The position numbers and the translations under genes were made by a program. A DNA stretch of 8,630 nt from Patescibacteria group bacterium (lineage in GTDB: Bacteria > Patescibacteriota > WWE3 > UBA101185 > UBA10185). The notes beneath the pieces are model-generated. The model was not told the DNA's origin and did no database searches. It was given only the letters and a program-made list of their open reading frames with translations. Location of the stretch: positions 1 through 8,630 of the forward strand of contig JAHIRX010000028.1 of NCBI GenBank assembly GCA_018818485.1. The letters run 5' to 3'. The first letter of the stretch is position 1, and every line of letters begins with the position of its first letter. Shown piece after piece: positions 1-5,810 of this stretch.

Positions 1-1
1 A

Positions 2-2041
2 ACTAACGGAGATAACGCAGGTGTTGATGTATTCGATGAAACTTCAAATAACTACGATGGTGAATTTTATGGAACAAACATAGCTACGGCTGTTGTGGAC
101 GGTATAAGTGGAAAGGCTAGAAACTTCAATGGAACTAACGATTATATAGAGTCCGATACCCAGATTGTATCCGAGTACCCGTTCACCCTCTCTGCATGGG
201 TAAAGACATCAGATACATCTCCTGAATTTAGAACAATTATCTCCCTTCAAGATAAAGATGTTACTAGTGTACAGTATGCAATAATATTAAATACTGACGG
301 GTACGCAAGGTTGTGGGCAAGAAACACCACTCAGTATGGGGTATCTACTACTGATAAGGTTAATGATGGAAAGTGGCATCACATAGTAGGAGTATTTAGC
401 AGTAACACAGACAAAAAGATCTACCAGGATGGTAAATACTACGGAAGCGAGACCGCCTCCATTACATACAACTCTGCTGTAGATAGGTGGAGTATAGGAA
501 GGTTTGGAGATAGCACTCCTGGCTATTATTTTCCTGGCTCTATTGACGAACCTATGGTATTAAATACATCACTATCAGCTGAGAATGTTGAAGAACTATA
601 TAGAATGGGTAAAGATTATAGAGTTTCAACAACAATAAATTCTACGGACTTATCTTCGGTCACCAAAATTCCCTTTTGGGTGGCATCTGATAGACCGGGA
701 ACATTTCTTTCTACAAGCATTGGAGAGTCTGCTTATGTTAATTATCAACCTGATGGTAACACTGTAGGTTTATGGCATCTGGAGGAGAGAGGTGGAAATA
801 ACTCATACATAAAAGACAGCAGCGGAAATCAATTACATGGCGCCCCCACAGGAACTGATTTTGTAGTAGGAAAAATTGGGCAAGGAAGAAATTTTGACAA
901 TACTAACGATTACATAACCGTAGCACACAACGCGCTTCTAAATATTACCAGTGCTATAACACTAGAGGCTTGGATAAATCCAACCTCTCTAGATAGCGCT
1001 GGTAGCTGGAACAGAGTTATATCTAAAGGTGCATCTACACAGTATGCCTTAGCTACAACAACTGCTAGTGACTATGGTGTCGTATTTGAGTTACATTTAG
1101 GTGGGGCCATACAAAGGTTTTATTCATATATGCCCCCACAACTAGGAGTATGGACCCATGTAGCAGGAACATATAATGGGTCGCGTGTAAAAATATACAT
1201 GAATGGGCAAATGGTTAGCAATAATGCTTACACTGGGGGTATAGGCACCACCGCCTCAGCTTTAATTATAGGAGATTGGTCTAGCCTCACCAGAAAATTT
1301 GATGGAATTATTGACGAAGTACGGATATCAAACACGGCTAGAACGGCCGATCAAATAAGACAAACCTACGAAGTAGGCCGTAGAAGTCATCCAATTACCA
1401 TAGACTTTGGAGCTTCCTTAGACAGTGGGGGTACTGGGGGGCTTATCACTAGTGGTACAGACCTAACTTTCACTATTGATTCGACAGCTTATGGTGCAAC
1501 AAACCAAGGAGATAATCTTTATGAAGGGGAGACCGTAATTGTTAAGGAGGTTGTAAATGATTCAGAATATATTGCTCAAGGAGATGTAAAATCTGTAACT
1601 GCCGCAGGTGAGGTAGAGGTACACTCCTGGAATGCAAGTAGTAGCTTCCCTTCAAGTGGTTTTACCAATAACGCAGATGTATTCAAATGGCAAAGAGAAT
1701 TCTTTGATGTATCCTCTCCCCTAGATACTCATGTGGATGGTATTACCAACATAACATTTAGAGTCACAAACGGGGCAGAGGGTAGAAACGTATGGGTAGA
1801 TGACATTAAATCTACAAGTTCATACATGACTAACCCGTCAGCAACTAGCAATATAACATCAACTCTCAATCAGTATATAAAATACAAAGCAATTCTTTCT
1901 ACAACGGATGGGGGCGTAACCCCGTACCTTTCTAGTGTAACTTTGAACTACACACCAGCACCATTTACCAATGAAATTATGCGACACGGAAAATGGTTCT
2001 GGGATACAGACGGGCAACAGAAATTCTGGTGGGCCAGATGA
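2..2041 (+). CDS. LamG-repeat (concanavalin A-like) surface protein, 5' end cut by window edge
   Basis: The frame is open from base 2 to the TGA at 2039-2041, giving 679 visible residues. The GTG at 95 is an internal codon, because LamG-like sequence (NNYDGEFYGT) precedes it without a stop. Two LamG/concanavalin A-like modules are visible, at about residues 1-201 and 251-460. Both carry the hallmarks GKxxxxRNFxxTNDYI, an AWV/AWI strand, a GKWHH or GVWTH turn, a KIYxxG strand and an SIDE/IIDE strand near the end. A linker (STTINSTDLSSVTKIPFW) resembles those between LamG repeats in other CPR surface proteins. The rest (about 461-679) is a beta-rich, Ser/Thr-rich region ending in the basic-aromatic tail RHGKWFWDTDGQQKFWWAR. 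There is no LPXTG motif or C-terminal membrane segment. LamG domains usually bind glycans or proteins outside the cell, so an exported adhesin or surface role is inferred; the signal peptide would lie outside the window. Confidence 0.85.
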   Translation, partial: TNGDNAGVDVFDETSNNYDGEFYGTNIATAVVDGISGKARNFNGTNDYIESDTQIVSEYPFTLSAWVKTSDTSPEFRTIISLQDKDVTSVQYAIILNTDGYARLWARNTTQYGVSTTDKVNDGKWHHIVGVFSSNTDKKIYQDGKYYGSETASITYNSAVDRWSIGRFGDSTPGYYFPGSIDEPMVLNTSLSAENVEELYRMGKDYRVSTTINSTDLSSVTKIPFWVASDRPGTFLSTSIGESAYVNYQPDGNTVGLWHLEERGGNNSYIKDSSGNQLHGAPTGTDFVVGKIGQGRNFDNTNDYITVAHNALLNITSAITLEAWINPTSLDSAGSWNRVISKGASTQYALATTTASDYGVVFELHLGGAIQRFYSYMPPQLGVWTHVAGTYNGSRVKIYMNGQMVSNNAYTGGIGTTASALIIGDWSSLTRKFDGIIDEVRISNTARTADQIRQTYEVGRRSHPITIDFGASLDSGGTGGLITSGTDLTFTIDSTAYGATNQGDNLYEGETVIVKEVVNDSEYIAQGDVKSVTAAGEVEVHSWNASSSFPSSGFTNNADVFKWQREFFDVSSPLDTHVDGITNITFRVTNGAEGRNVWVDDIKSTSSYMTNPSATSNITSTLNQYIKYKAILSTTDGGVTPYLSSVTLNYTPAPFTNEIMRHGKWFWDTDGQQKFWWAR

Positions 2042-2303
2042 TACTATCATGAAATATATACAAACGCTGCAATAACAACATTTCAGTACCCCTATCACTC
2101 ACACAATTTCCTAAAAAATATTTGGTAACAAAAGTGTGACTAGTCTTATTGTTAGTTCCAGAGGAATGTTTTGTCATATTTAGCTGTTTTTCGGTGTAAA
2201 TTTGATGTCCTACAAAATCATGACAGAGTTTTTTAGCACTTCCCTACTACATTTGTTAACAGATTTTTTAGAAACTTTTCCAAATTTTTATAAAACTTCG
2301 GGG
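2042..2303. other. Non-coding gap between LamG gene and stalk operon
   Basis: No credible gene is seen on either strand in this AT-rich stretch of about 260 bases. A weak stem TCACAC (2099-2104) with GTGTGA (2134-2139) encloses a 29-base loop and could help end the LamG transcript, but no proper T-run follows. A 13-base palindrome (ATGATA-C-TATCAT, 2038-2050) overlaps the LamG stop codon. Several T-rich runs occur at 2229-2290. No convincing intrinsic terminator was found. Confidence 0.5.
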
Positions 2304-2331
2304 TTGACACCCTATTCTTATAATGTAAACT
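2304..2331 (+). promoter_or_regulatory. Promoter of the rplJ-rplL operon
   Basis: A perfect -35 TTGACA lies at 2304-2309. Two -10 candidates follow: TAAACT at 2326-2331, at a normal 16-base spacing, and the perfect TATAAT at 2319-2324, only 9 bases from the -35. Either would start transcription at about 2331-2339, just ahead of the first stem of the L10 leader at 2341. That position agrees with a leader made to be folded from its 5' end. Confidence 0.75.
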
Positions 2332-2340
2332 AACTAACGT

Positions 2341-2440
2341 ACCAAAGACCGCAAGTTCTCTTTCGAGATTAAGTCTTGCGCAGGTGAAAAGTTTATAATT
2401 TAATCGATATAAACTCACCTCTTTGGTGAGTATTTTTATT
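2341..2440 (+). ncRNA. Ribosomal protein L10 leader RNA (autoregulatory, three-way junction)
   Basis: The transcript ahead of rplJ folds into a three-way junction. The closing stem is ACCAAAG (2341-2347) with CTTTGGT (2421-2427). Arm one is CGCAAG (2350-2355) with CTTGCG (2375-2380), capped by TCTC/GAGA. Arm two is AGGTGA (2382-2387) with TCACCT (2415-2420), stacked across an AAA bulge on GTTTATA (2391-2397) with TATAAAC (2408-2414). Position, size and layout match the L10 leader class, which binds the L10-(L12)n complex and lets it repress its own operon. The 3' half also forms a competing hairpin (2413-2431), so control by attenuation is inferred. I could not score it against a covariance model. 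Confidence 0.8.
2413..2440 (+). terminator. Attenuator hairpin inside the L10 leader
   Basis: ACTCACC (2413-2419) pairs perfectly with GGTGAGT (2425-2431) around the loop TCTTT, and ATTTTTATT follows. The hairpin uses bases that also belong to arm two (TCACCT) and to the closing stem (CTTTGGT), so it cannot coexist with the full leader fold. This is the usual logic of a transcription attenuator. The T-run is interrupted, so leaky termination is expected. Confidence 0.65.
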
Positions 2441-2461
2441 GAATCATTACTAAAAAATATT

Positions 2462-3001
2462 ATGCCTAGTGATAAAAACATAAAATTAGTTGAAGAGTTA
2501 AAAGAAAAGCTTAGTAAAGCTAAGTCTGTTGCTTTTATTGATTACTTAGGACTTACAGCAGACCAAGTTAATAAGTTTAGACAACAGATAAAAGACTCAG
2601 AAGCTGACGCTGTAGTAGCTAAAAACACCCTCATAAAGATAGCTATTGAAGAGAATAAAGATAATGCTTTGAAAGAAGCTATTGATGATCTTAAAGGCCC
2701 TACAATGGTCATTTTCAGCTACAATGATCCCATATCACCAATTAAAGCTATCTTTGATTTTGGGGCTAAATTAGAGCTTCCTAGAGTTAAATCTGCAGTT
2801 ATTGACGGTAAGTATAATTCTGAAAATGAAGTTTTGGTAATTAAAGATATTCCTTCTAAAGAAGAACTCTATGCAAGGGTTGTAGGGGGTCTAAACTCTC
2901 CTATTTCAGGTTTTGTTATGGGACTAAGCGGTATAAAAAATAAATTTGTTTTTGCAATTAATGATTTAGCAAATAAAAAATCTGAAGGAGGTGCTGAATA
3001 A
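2462..3001 (+). CDS. rplJ: 50S ribosomal protein L10
   Basis: This 179-residue protein has the normal length for L10. The N-terminal part (KLVEELKEKLSKAKSVAFIDY, then LTADQVNKFRQQ and VVAKNTLIKIA) matches the rRNA-binding domain that anchors the stalk to 23S rRNA. The middle (GPTMVIFSYNDPISPIKAI) and the C-terminal helix (about 150-175) match the region that docks L7/L12 dimers. I chose ATG 2462 because it gives the family's usual N-terminus. An in-frame TTG at 2423 would add 13 residues encoded by the leader hairpin and is rejected. No Shine-Dalgarno sequence precedes the ATG, only A/T-rich bases. rplL follows after 3 bases. The last codons (EGGAE) double as the ribosome binding site for rplL. 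Confidence 0.96.
   Translation: MPSDKNIKLVEELKEKLSKAKSVAFIDYLGLTADQVNKFRQQIKDSEADAVVAKNTLIKIAIEENKDNALKEAIDDLKGPTMVIFSYNDPISPIKAIFDFGAKLELPRVKSAVIDGKYNSENEVLVIKDIPSKEELYARVVGGLNSPISGFVMGLSGIKNKFVFAINDLANKKSEGGAE
2985..2993 (+). promoter_or_regulatory. Shine-Dalgarno sequence for rplL inside rplJ
   Basis: AAGGAGGTG is the only strong Shine-Dalgarno sequence seen before any start in this window. It lies in the last codons of rplJ, 11 bases before the rplL ATG, a slightly long spacing. It is consistent with extra ribosome loading on rplL, whose product is needed in several copies per ribosome. Confidence 0.8.
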
Positions 3002-3004
3002 ATT

Positions 3005-3469
3005 ATGGCAGAAGAAAAGAAAATCGAAGAAACTAAAGAAGATGCTCCTAAAAAAGAGACAAAAGCTGATGTTAAATTAAGCAAAGATGCTGAAAAAGTC
3101 ATGGAAATGGTAGAAAAAATGACTGTTTTAGAGCTTAATGACTTAGTTAAGGCTTTAGAAGAGAAATTTGGTGTTAGCGCATCAGCACCTATGATGGTTG
3201 CTTCAAATAGCGGTAACGGAAATGGTAATGGTAACGGTGAAGAGGTTGAAGAAAAGACAGAATTTGATGTAGTACTGTCAGAAACTGGGGGAAATAAAAT
3301 AGCAGTTATTAAAGCTGTTAGAGAAATCAACCCAACTCTTGGGTTAGTAGATGCTAAGACTTTAGTAGAGTCTGCACCTAAACCAGTGTTAGAAGCTGCA
3401 AAAAAAGAAGACGCAGAGAACGCTAAAAAGAAACTTGAAGAAGCTGGTGCTAAGGTAGAACTTAAATAA
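3005..3469 (+). CDS. rplL: 50S ribosomal protein L7/L12, with long N-terminal extension
   Basis: The protein forms the flexible stalk that recruits and activates translational GTPases. Residues 1-27 are a charged Lys/Glu-rich extension absent from typical L7/L12. Residues 28-60 are the dimerisation and L10-binding domain (MTVLELNDLVKALEEKFGVSA). Residues 61-84 form the hinge, which contains an unusual (Gly-Asn)n run. Residues 85-154 are the C-terminal factor-binding domain, with KIAVIKAVREINPTLGL, AKTLVESAPKPV and KKKLEEAGAKVELK all well conserved. At 154 residues it is about 30 longer than the usual 120-130. The start is fixed by the Shine-Dalgarno at 2985-2993. It ends the operon: a strong hairpin terminator follows, and rpoB, a common neighbour, is absent. 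Confidence 0.96.
   Translation: MAEEKKIEETKEDAPKKETKADVKLSKDAEKVMEMVEKMTVLELNDLVKALEEKFGVSASAPMMVASNSGNGNGNGNGEEVEEKTEFDVVLSETGGNKIAVIKAVREINPTLGLVDAKTLVESAPKPVLEAAKKEDAENAKKKLEEAGAKVELK
3212..3238 (+). repeat. Gly-Asn codon repeat in the L7/L12 hinge
   Basis: Nine codons alternate GGN and AAY, encoding GNGNGNGNG (residues 70-78 of L7/L12). The third positions vary (GGT/GGA, AAC/AAT). The hinge of this family is normally Ala/Gly/Pro-rich and flexible, so the run is a plausible replacement linker. Confidence 0.8.
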
Positions 3470-3496
3470 GTTCCTTCAAACACTAATAAAACTATT

Positions 3497-3530
3497 GGGG
3501 TGGTAAATACCACCCCTTTAGCGTTTTAGT
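3497..3530 (+). terminator. Intrinsic terminator after rplL, possibly bidirectional
   Basis: GGGGTGGT (3497-3504) pairs perfectly with ACCACCCC (3509-3516) around the loop AAAT. TTTAGCGTTTTAG follows. Flanking AAAAC and GTTTT can extend the stem. On the opposite strand the hairpin is followed by a T-rich stretch (AATAGTTTTATT), so it may also stop leftward transcription from the convergent gene ending at 3732. Confidence 0.85.
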
Positions 3531-3731
3531 AACAACAAAAACCCCAAATTTTTAGCACTCTAAAATTAATATCTGATAATAGTACCCCGAGCTCAACCTA
3601 ATAATCTAAACTAGAATGACACCCCATAGCTATAATCATCCTAAAATCTATGACATTTACACAAAACGGGTAAAATCCAAATATATATTATTGCAATTTA
3701 AGCTAGGAAAAAAGAAAAACAAGAGGTAGGG
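3531..3731. other. Convergent intergenic region with promoter-like boxes
   Basis: No gene was found in these 200 AT-rich bases between the stalk operon terminator and the end of the GH57-like gene. The top strand holds ATGACA (3616-3621) with TATAAT (3631-3636), and ATGACA (3650-3655) with TAAAAT (3671-3676), 15 bases apart. No top-strand gene lies downstream. At 3706-3722 the bottom strand carries a T-rich run after the weak GTA/TAC stem at the GH57-like stop codon, a poor terminator candidate. Confidence 0.4.
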
Positions 3732-4661
3732 CTACTCAACTATCTTTTTAAGTTCTTCAACTTTAGTAGTTACATCCGAGGTTACTCTTTCATCCCCCAA
3801 ATATTTCAGAATATCAAAAATTAGTTCAATATATTTTTCTATAATCTGTAGCTCGATTGAACTTTGATATTTTTCTATACTTAAAAATTTACTTAAACTT
3901 ACAAAGCTTCTGATCTTGTCATGCACTAACACATCATCTATTTTATTTACATCTTCATCTATCCATATAGCTAGAGTCTCGAAATCGTTAACATTAATAC
4001 TTTCATCATTTGTCATAAATATTTGGACTAAAATATCTTCTATTTCTGTTAATTTCTCTGCGATTGGACCGTTTTTATCGTACTTAGAAACTTCTCGCTT
4101 CTTTTCCTCAAACACACTCTCCTCAAGCAATTCCTCAACTAATTCAATACTCTCGGTACTTAAATCTATATAAAAAGTGGGATTTTTCTCTGAAAATACC
4201 TCTTTATATCCAAGTTCTAGAATTATATTGTTTATCTCCTCATTTGTTTCAAATTCTGGAGGAAAAAAAGTGTTTAGGTCTCGTATCATTATGGAAGCTT
4301 TTCCTTCAAATCCTTGTTTGGCTCCAAAATAATATCCGAGTCCGTACTCATTTAAGATAATTTGTTTCTGGATCATTTCTTCTGGAAGATCAGTAACTAA
4401 AGAGTAGTAGGCTGTCGTACTAGTAAACTGAATTTTATCTGACTCATACAGATTTTTTAGATCTAAAATGACCTCTTCATAACCAAACTTATCTAAAAGT
4501 TCTAGTGTGCTAAGAGGAATACATACAAAAATCTTAATTTTTTTGTTTTTCTTGAGTAACTTAATAAGGGGAAGACAACAGCTTTGTACAAACTGCTGAA
4601 CTTGGCTCTCATCCCTTGTAGAAGGCTGGTACAAGTTGATCAATAAACCTACTTCTTTCAC
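3732..4661 (-). CDS. GH57-like (alpha-amylase/mannosidase superfamily) protein, degenerate active site
   Basis: Residues 1-165 resemble the N-terminal half of glycoside hydrolase family 57. INLYQP (8-13) lies where the family has HxxQP. DKIQFTSTTAYYS (75-87) matches the segment usually reading GQxExxxSxYYHP. LPEEMIQKQI (92-101) and TFFPPEFE (131-138) match the FFPPE region, followed by an 'ILELGY' strand. Two histidines normal at the first two sites are replaced (Asn9, Ser87), while Glu136 is kept. Residues 166-309 are acidic and helical, unlike GH57 catalytic C-terminal parts, and 309 residues is short for the family. There is no signal peptide, so it is probably cytoplasmic. Start GTG 4659-4661 has no Shine-Dalgarno, but a -10-like box sits 7 bases upstream. 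It is transcribed away from a strong promoter and a structured RNA. A polysaccharide-related or purely structural role is possible; I would not assign activity. Confidence 0.65.
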   Translation of the reverse strand: MKEVGLLINLYQPSTRDESQVQQFVQSCCLPLIKLLKKNKKIKIFVCIPLSTLELLDKFGYEEVILDLKNLYESDKIQFTSTTAYYSLVTDLPEEMIQKQIILNEYGLGYYFGAKQGFEGKASIMIRDLNTFFPPEFETNEEINNIILELGYKEVFSEKNPTFYIDLSTESIELVEELLEESVFEEKKREVSKYDKNGPIAEKLTEIEDILVQIFMTNDESINVNDFETLAIWIDEDVNKIDDVLVHDKIRSFVSLSKFLSIEKYQSSIELQIIEKYIELIFDILKYLGDERVTSDVTTKVEELKKIVE

Positions 4662-4668
4662 GTTAAGT

Positions 4669-4697
4669 ATTATGAATGAGGGGAAGTGGAAAGTAAA
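4669..4697 (-). promoter_or_regulatory. Possible promoter immediately before the GH57-like gene
   Basis: On the bottom strand, TTTACT (4697-4692) is followed after 17 bases by CATAAT (4674-4669). Only 7 bases then separate it from the GTG start, so a transcript from here would be leaderless or nearly so. Neither hexamer is perfect. Confidence 0.45.
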
Positions 4698-4725
4698 GAT
4701 ATAAAACGTAAGAGTTATCTTGCCC

Positions 4726-4834
4726 TTCCTTCGGAAATTTAAAGAACCCTACCCGGAAGAAACGGTTTCTTATACTCCTGCCCACAGCATAAGAAACCTT
4801 AGTGTTTCCCCCGGAGAGGGTTCTCTAACTTAAT
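4726..4834 (-). ncRNA. Unassigned rod-shaped structured RNA
   Basis: The bottom strand folds into one long rod. The basal helix pairs 4828-4817 with 4750-4739 (12 bp, one G.U). After a 2x2 internal loop, 4814-4804 pairs with 4763-4753 (11 bp, two G.U). A 5-base bulge ACTAA (4803-4799) follows, then a perfect 10-bp helix GGTTTCTTAT (4798-4789) with ATAAGAAACC (4773-4764). The 15-base loop can form CTG/CAG around TGGG. A small hairpin TTCC-GAA-GGAA (4736-4726) comes next. The G.U pairs work only on this strand, which supports bottom-strand transcription. A consensus promoter ends at 4841, so the RNA should begin near 4834. I do not recognise the family: it lacks the SRP loop sequence, a 6S central bubble, and tmRNA or RNase P signatures. 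It is either a free-standing small RNA or the leader of the GH57-like gene. The 3' end is uncertain. Confidence 0.65.
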
Positions 4835-4840
4835 GTCGCG

Positions 4841-4869
4841 ATTATAGCAAAACCTTATAGGACTGTCAA
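4841..4869 (-). promoter_or_regulatory. Consensus housekeeping promoter driving the structured RNA
   Basis: On the bottom strand a perfect TTGACA (4869-4864), a 17-base spacer (4863-4847) and a perfect TATAAT (4846-4841) occur together, with TGC directly before the -10 (extended -10). The predicted start is about 4834. This is the best promoter in the window. It begins one base after the stop codon of the helix-turn-helix gene, leaving no room for a terminator between them. Confidence 0.88.
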
Positions 4870-4870
4870 A

Positions 4871-5734
4871 CTACTGTAGTATTCCTTCTGCTTCTTTTAA
4901 CAACTTCTCGTCTAATTCGCCTATATCCTCAACTAATCTCTTTTTTTCAACAACTTTTAGTCCATGCAACTCATCAATTCCCTTATATATACTATCTTCA
5001 TCAGACACTACCAAACAAAGTTGTGCATTTCCCTCATCTGATGGTGTTAGTGTTAAGATTCTTTCAAAGAAGTCCTTATCTTTTGATCTAATGTATGCGT
5101 GAAGTACTGAGAATGGACTTATTGGCTTGTATAAAGAAAGCCCGGCATTCATAGTAAAAGCATAGTCTAGACCCGAATTTCTTGCAGTTTTGTCAATGTT
5201 TTGTGCAATATCTTTGAGTCCACCTAATCTACTTCTGTAATAAAACATCTCTTGAGATCCTTCTGTAGTCCCCTCTATTACATCTGAGGCTAAACCTGTA
5301 ACTTCTTCTACCTTTTCAGCAACTTCTGGTTCATCTTCAAACTTTTTAGCTGCTTCTCTAAACTTAGAAAGCCAATCTACTGACTCTTCCTCAGACACCT
5401 CTACTTTCGGTTCCTCTTTTTTTGGCTCTTCTTTAATATGCACTTCTACTTTAGGTGCTGGTTTAATTTCTTCTTCATCTTCTTCAATTTCTGGTTCATC
5501 GTCCTCATCGGTTCCCTCTTGTGCATTTATTTTTGCTTGCTCTTCCTCAGGAATACCTTTTGGATATAAAAAGTCGATAATATTTTGTCTTGTAAATCTA
5601 TGACGGCCTGTCGCAGTTTTTACTTCTGCAGTTAATTTATCTTCTTCAAGGTATCTGTAAACTGACCTAAGACTAACGCCTAAAATTTCTGCAACCTCAG
5701 TAGAACTATATAGCTTATTTTCAAGTTTTATCAT
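4871..5734 (-). CDS. Helix-turn-helix protein with acidic linker and AbiEi-like C-terminal domain
   Basis: Residues 7-56 form a MerR/excisionase-type helix-turn-helix (YSSTEVAEILGVSLRSVYRY, then a TGRHRFTRQNIIDFL wing), so DNA binding is likely. Residues 60-120 are a low-complexity Glu/Lys/Pro linker. Residues 163-287 form a separate domain: FYYRSRLGGLKDIAQNIDKT, YAFTMNAGLSLYKPISPF, a YIRSKDKDFF strand, LTPSDEGNAQLCLVV, then LKVVEKKRLVEDI and a terminal LLKEAEGIL helix. This order resembles the C-terminal region of AbiEi-type (type IV toxin-antitoxin) regulators, in which a 'taltg..aa' segment, a 'vyv' strand and an 'nv.ll' strand recur. That link is a recollected family pattern and was not tested by search. 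No AbiEii-like nucleotidyltransferase toxin is next to it. ATG 5734 is the only reasonable start. A stand-alone transcription regulator is the cautious reading. Confidence 0.7.
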   Translation of the reverse strand: MIKLENKLYSSTEVAEILGVSLRSVYRYLEEDKLTAEVKTATGRHRFTRQNIIDFLYPKGIPEEEQAKINAQEGTDEDDEPEIEEDEEEIKPAPKVEVHIKEEPKKEEPKVEVSEEESVDWLSKFREAAKKFEDEPEVAEKVEEVTGLASDVIEGTTEGSQEMFYYRSRLGGLKDIAQNIDKTARNSGLDYAFTMNAGLSLYKPISPFSVLHAYIRSKDKDFFERILTLTPSDEGNAQLCLVVSDEDSIYKGIDELHGLKVVEKKRLVEDIGELDEKLLKEAEGILQ

Positions 5735-5781
5735 ACTTCAATGGAAACACTTATCTTAAAGTATGTCAAGAAATGACGATT

Positions 5782-5810
5782 ATTATAAAGAAGATTAGAT
5801 TATCTTTTAA
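5782..5810 (-). promoter_or_regulatory. Possible promoter of the helix-turn-helix gene
   Basis: On the bottom strand TTAAAA (5810-5805, 4 of 6 to the -35 consensus) is followed after 17 bases by a perfect TATAAT (5787-5782). The start would be near 5775, giving a 5' leader of about 40 bases. The -35 lies in the last codons of the upstream glycosyltransferase gene. A perfect TTGACA (5769-5764) lies closer to the gene but has no good -10 at normal distance. Confidence 0.5.

Noticed and set aside
95..97. GTG as the start of the LamG gene
   Set aside because: The frame is open upstream to base 2 and encodes matching LamG sequence, so the gene begins outside the window.
2423..2461. TTG start giving L10 13 extra N-terminal residues
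   Set aside because: The codons fall in the leader and attenuator hairpin, and ATG 2462 gives the normal L10 N-terminus.
2233..2481. Bottom-strand open frame of 82 codons
   Set aside because: It overlaps the L10 promoter and leader, whose stems and boxes explain the sequence, and the product looks like nothing known.
2869..3513. Open frame of 214 codons on the bottom strand across rplJ and rplL
   Set aside because: It is the complement of two certain ribosomal genes. The Ser/Leu/Phe-rich product mirrors the Lys/Glu/Ala codons of the real frames and resembles no family.
3916..4173. Top-strand open frame of 85 codons inside the GH57-like gene
   Set aside because: A Ser/Thr/Ile-rich shadow of an acidic coding strand, with no start signal or family resemblance.
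4726..4765. CCGAAGGAAG as the apical loop of SRP RNA
   Set aside because: The sequence recalls the SRP loop, but the tetraloop, the symmetric loop bases and the matching 5' strand are missing.
4739..4828. The long palindrome read as a MITE or REP element
   Set aside because: No second copy is in the window, no target-site duplication is seen, G.U pairs favour one strand, and a promoter starts exactly ahead of it. An RNA explains it better.
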